Source of the DNA: JAFGIT01 sp016929465 [NCBI: Candidatus Coatesbacteria bacterium]
GTDB taxonomy: Bacteria > B130-G9
Length of the DNA stretch: 5,939 nt
Reading direction: 5' to 3'
Assembly: GCA_016929465.1 (NCBI GenBank)
Contig: JAFGIT010000177.1
Coordinates: forward strand, 1-5,939
Within the stretch, counting starts at the first letter, position 1; each line of letters opens with the position of its first letter. Below are positions 5,855 to 5,939 of this stretch, piece after piece. Under the pieces are notes generated by a model. It ran no database searches, was not told the DNA's origin, and saw only the letters and a list, made by a program, of their open reading frames with translations. A program made the position numbers and the translations under genes.

Positions 5855-5939
5855 TCCTCTTTTCATCCTTGTATGTTCCCTTGCATGTTCCCTGTGATGC
5901 GTCTATACCATTCGCTTAATAGTCGTGTTGAGCCTCTGG
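5855..5939. other. Upstream region of the helix operon, no gene seen
   Basis: No ORF or RNA gene is recognised. ATGTTCCCT occurs twice (5873-5881 and 5885-5893) with a 12-nt period, one helical turn plus about 1.5 bp. The promoter for the minus-strand operon should lie here or beyond the window edge; TATAGA at 5901-5906 (minus strand) has no acceptable -35 partner. Confidence 0.4.

Noticed and set aside
5890-5939. Sigma-70 promoter with TATAGA as -10 for the helix operon
   Set aside because: At 17-nt spacing the upstream hexamer does not resemble TTGACA; evidence is too weak to list.

Overview
The window appears to come from an uncultured or little-studied bacterium. A Wzt-type ATPase (export of O-antigen-like polysaccharide) points to a Gram-negative-type envelope. 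The large, Gly/Cys/Asn-rich secreted beta-helix proteins, with 'SPCIDAG' and 'VDMGYHY' signatures, are a style I associate with Planctomycetota and candidate phyla rich in extracellular beta-helix proteins. That placement is inference; there is no rRNA or other marker gene to fix it.

Layout. The left quarter is plus strand: the 3' end of a Wzt-like ABC transporter ATPase (2-808), then a compact HEPN/MNT pair. The HEPN protein of the HI0074/HepT type (834-1250) overlaps by 4 nt a GTG-started minimal nucleotidyltransferase (1247-1558). Both carry their full diagnostic motifs (RX4HXY and GSX10DXD), so this looks like an intact HepT/MntA-type toxin-antitoxin module beside polysaccharide-export genes.

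The rest is minus strand and converges on the first block across a 62-nt pyrimidine-rich spacer. It holds two tandem paralogous genes for Sec-exported right-handed beta-helix proteins, probably co-transcribed from the right edge leftwards. The upstream gene (5799 to 3180) would encode an 872-residue, two-module protein: beta-helix, Ig-like domain, DUF1565-type start, second beta-helix. Its reading frame is broken by one base at a run of nine G (4003-4011). As read, it gives a 604-residue protein (3985-5799) plus an orphaned 276-codon remainder (3180-4010). The downstream gene (1621-3126) encodes a 501-residue paralogue of the first module plus Ig-like domain.

The most notable points are the poly-G frameshift (contingency tract or sequencing error), the regular CX6C pairs on successive helix coils, the modular duplication history, and a quadruplex-type G-run motif in the leader of the upstream helix gene. 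I found no tRNA, rRNA, CRISPR array, IS element or convincing terminator. Nothing here is clearly a wholly new system.
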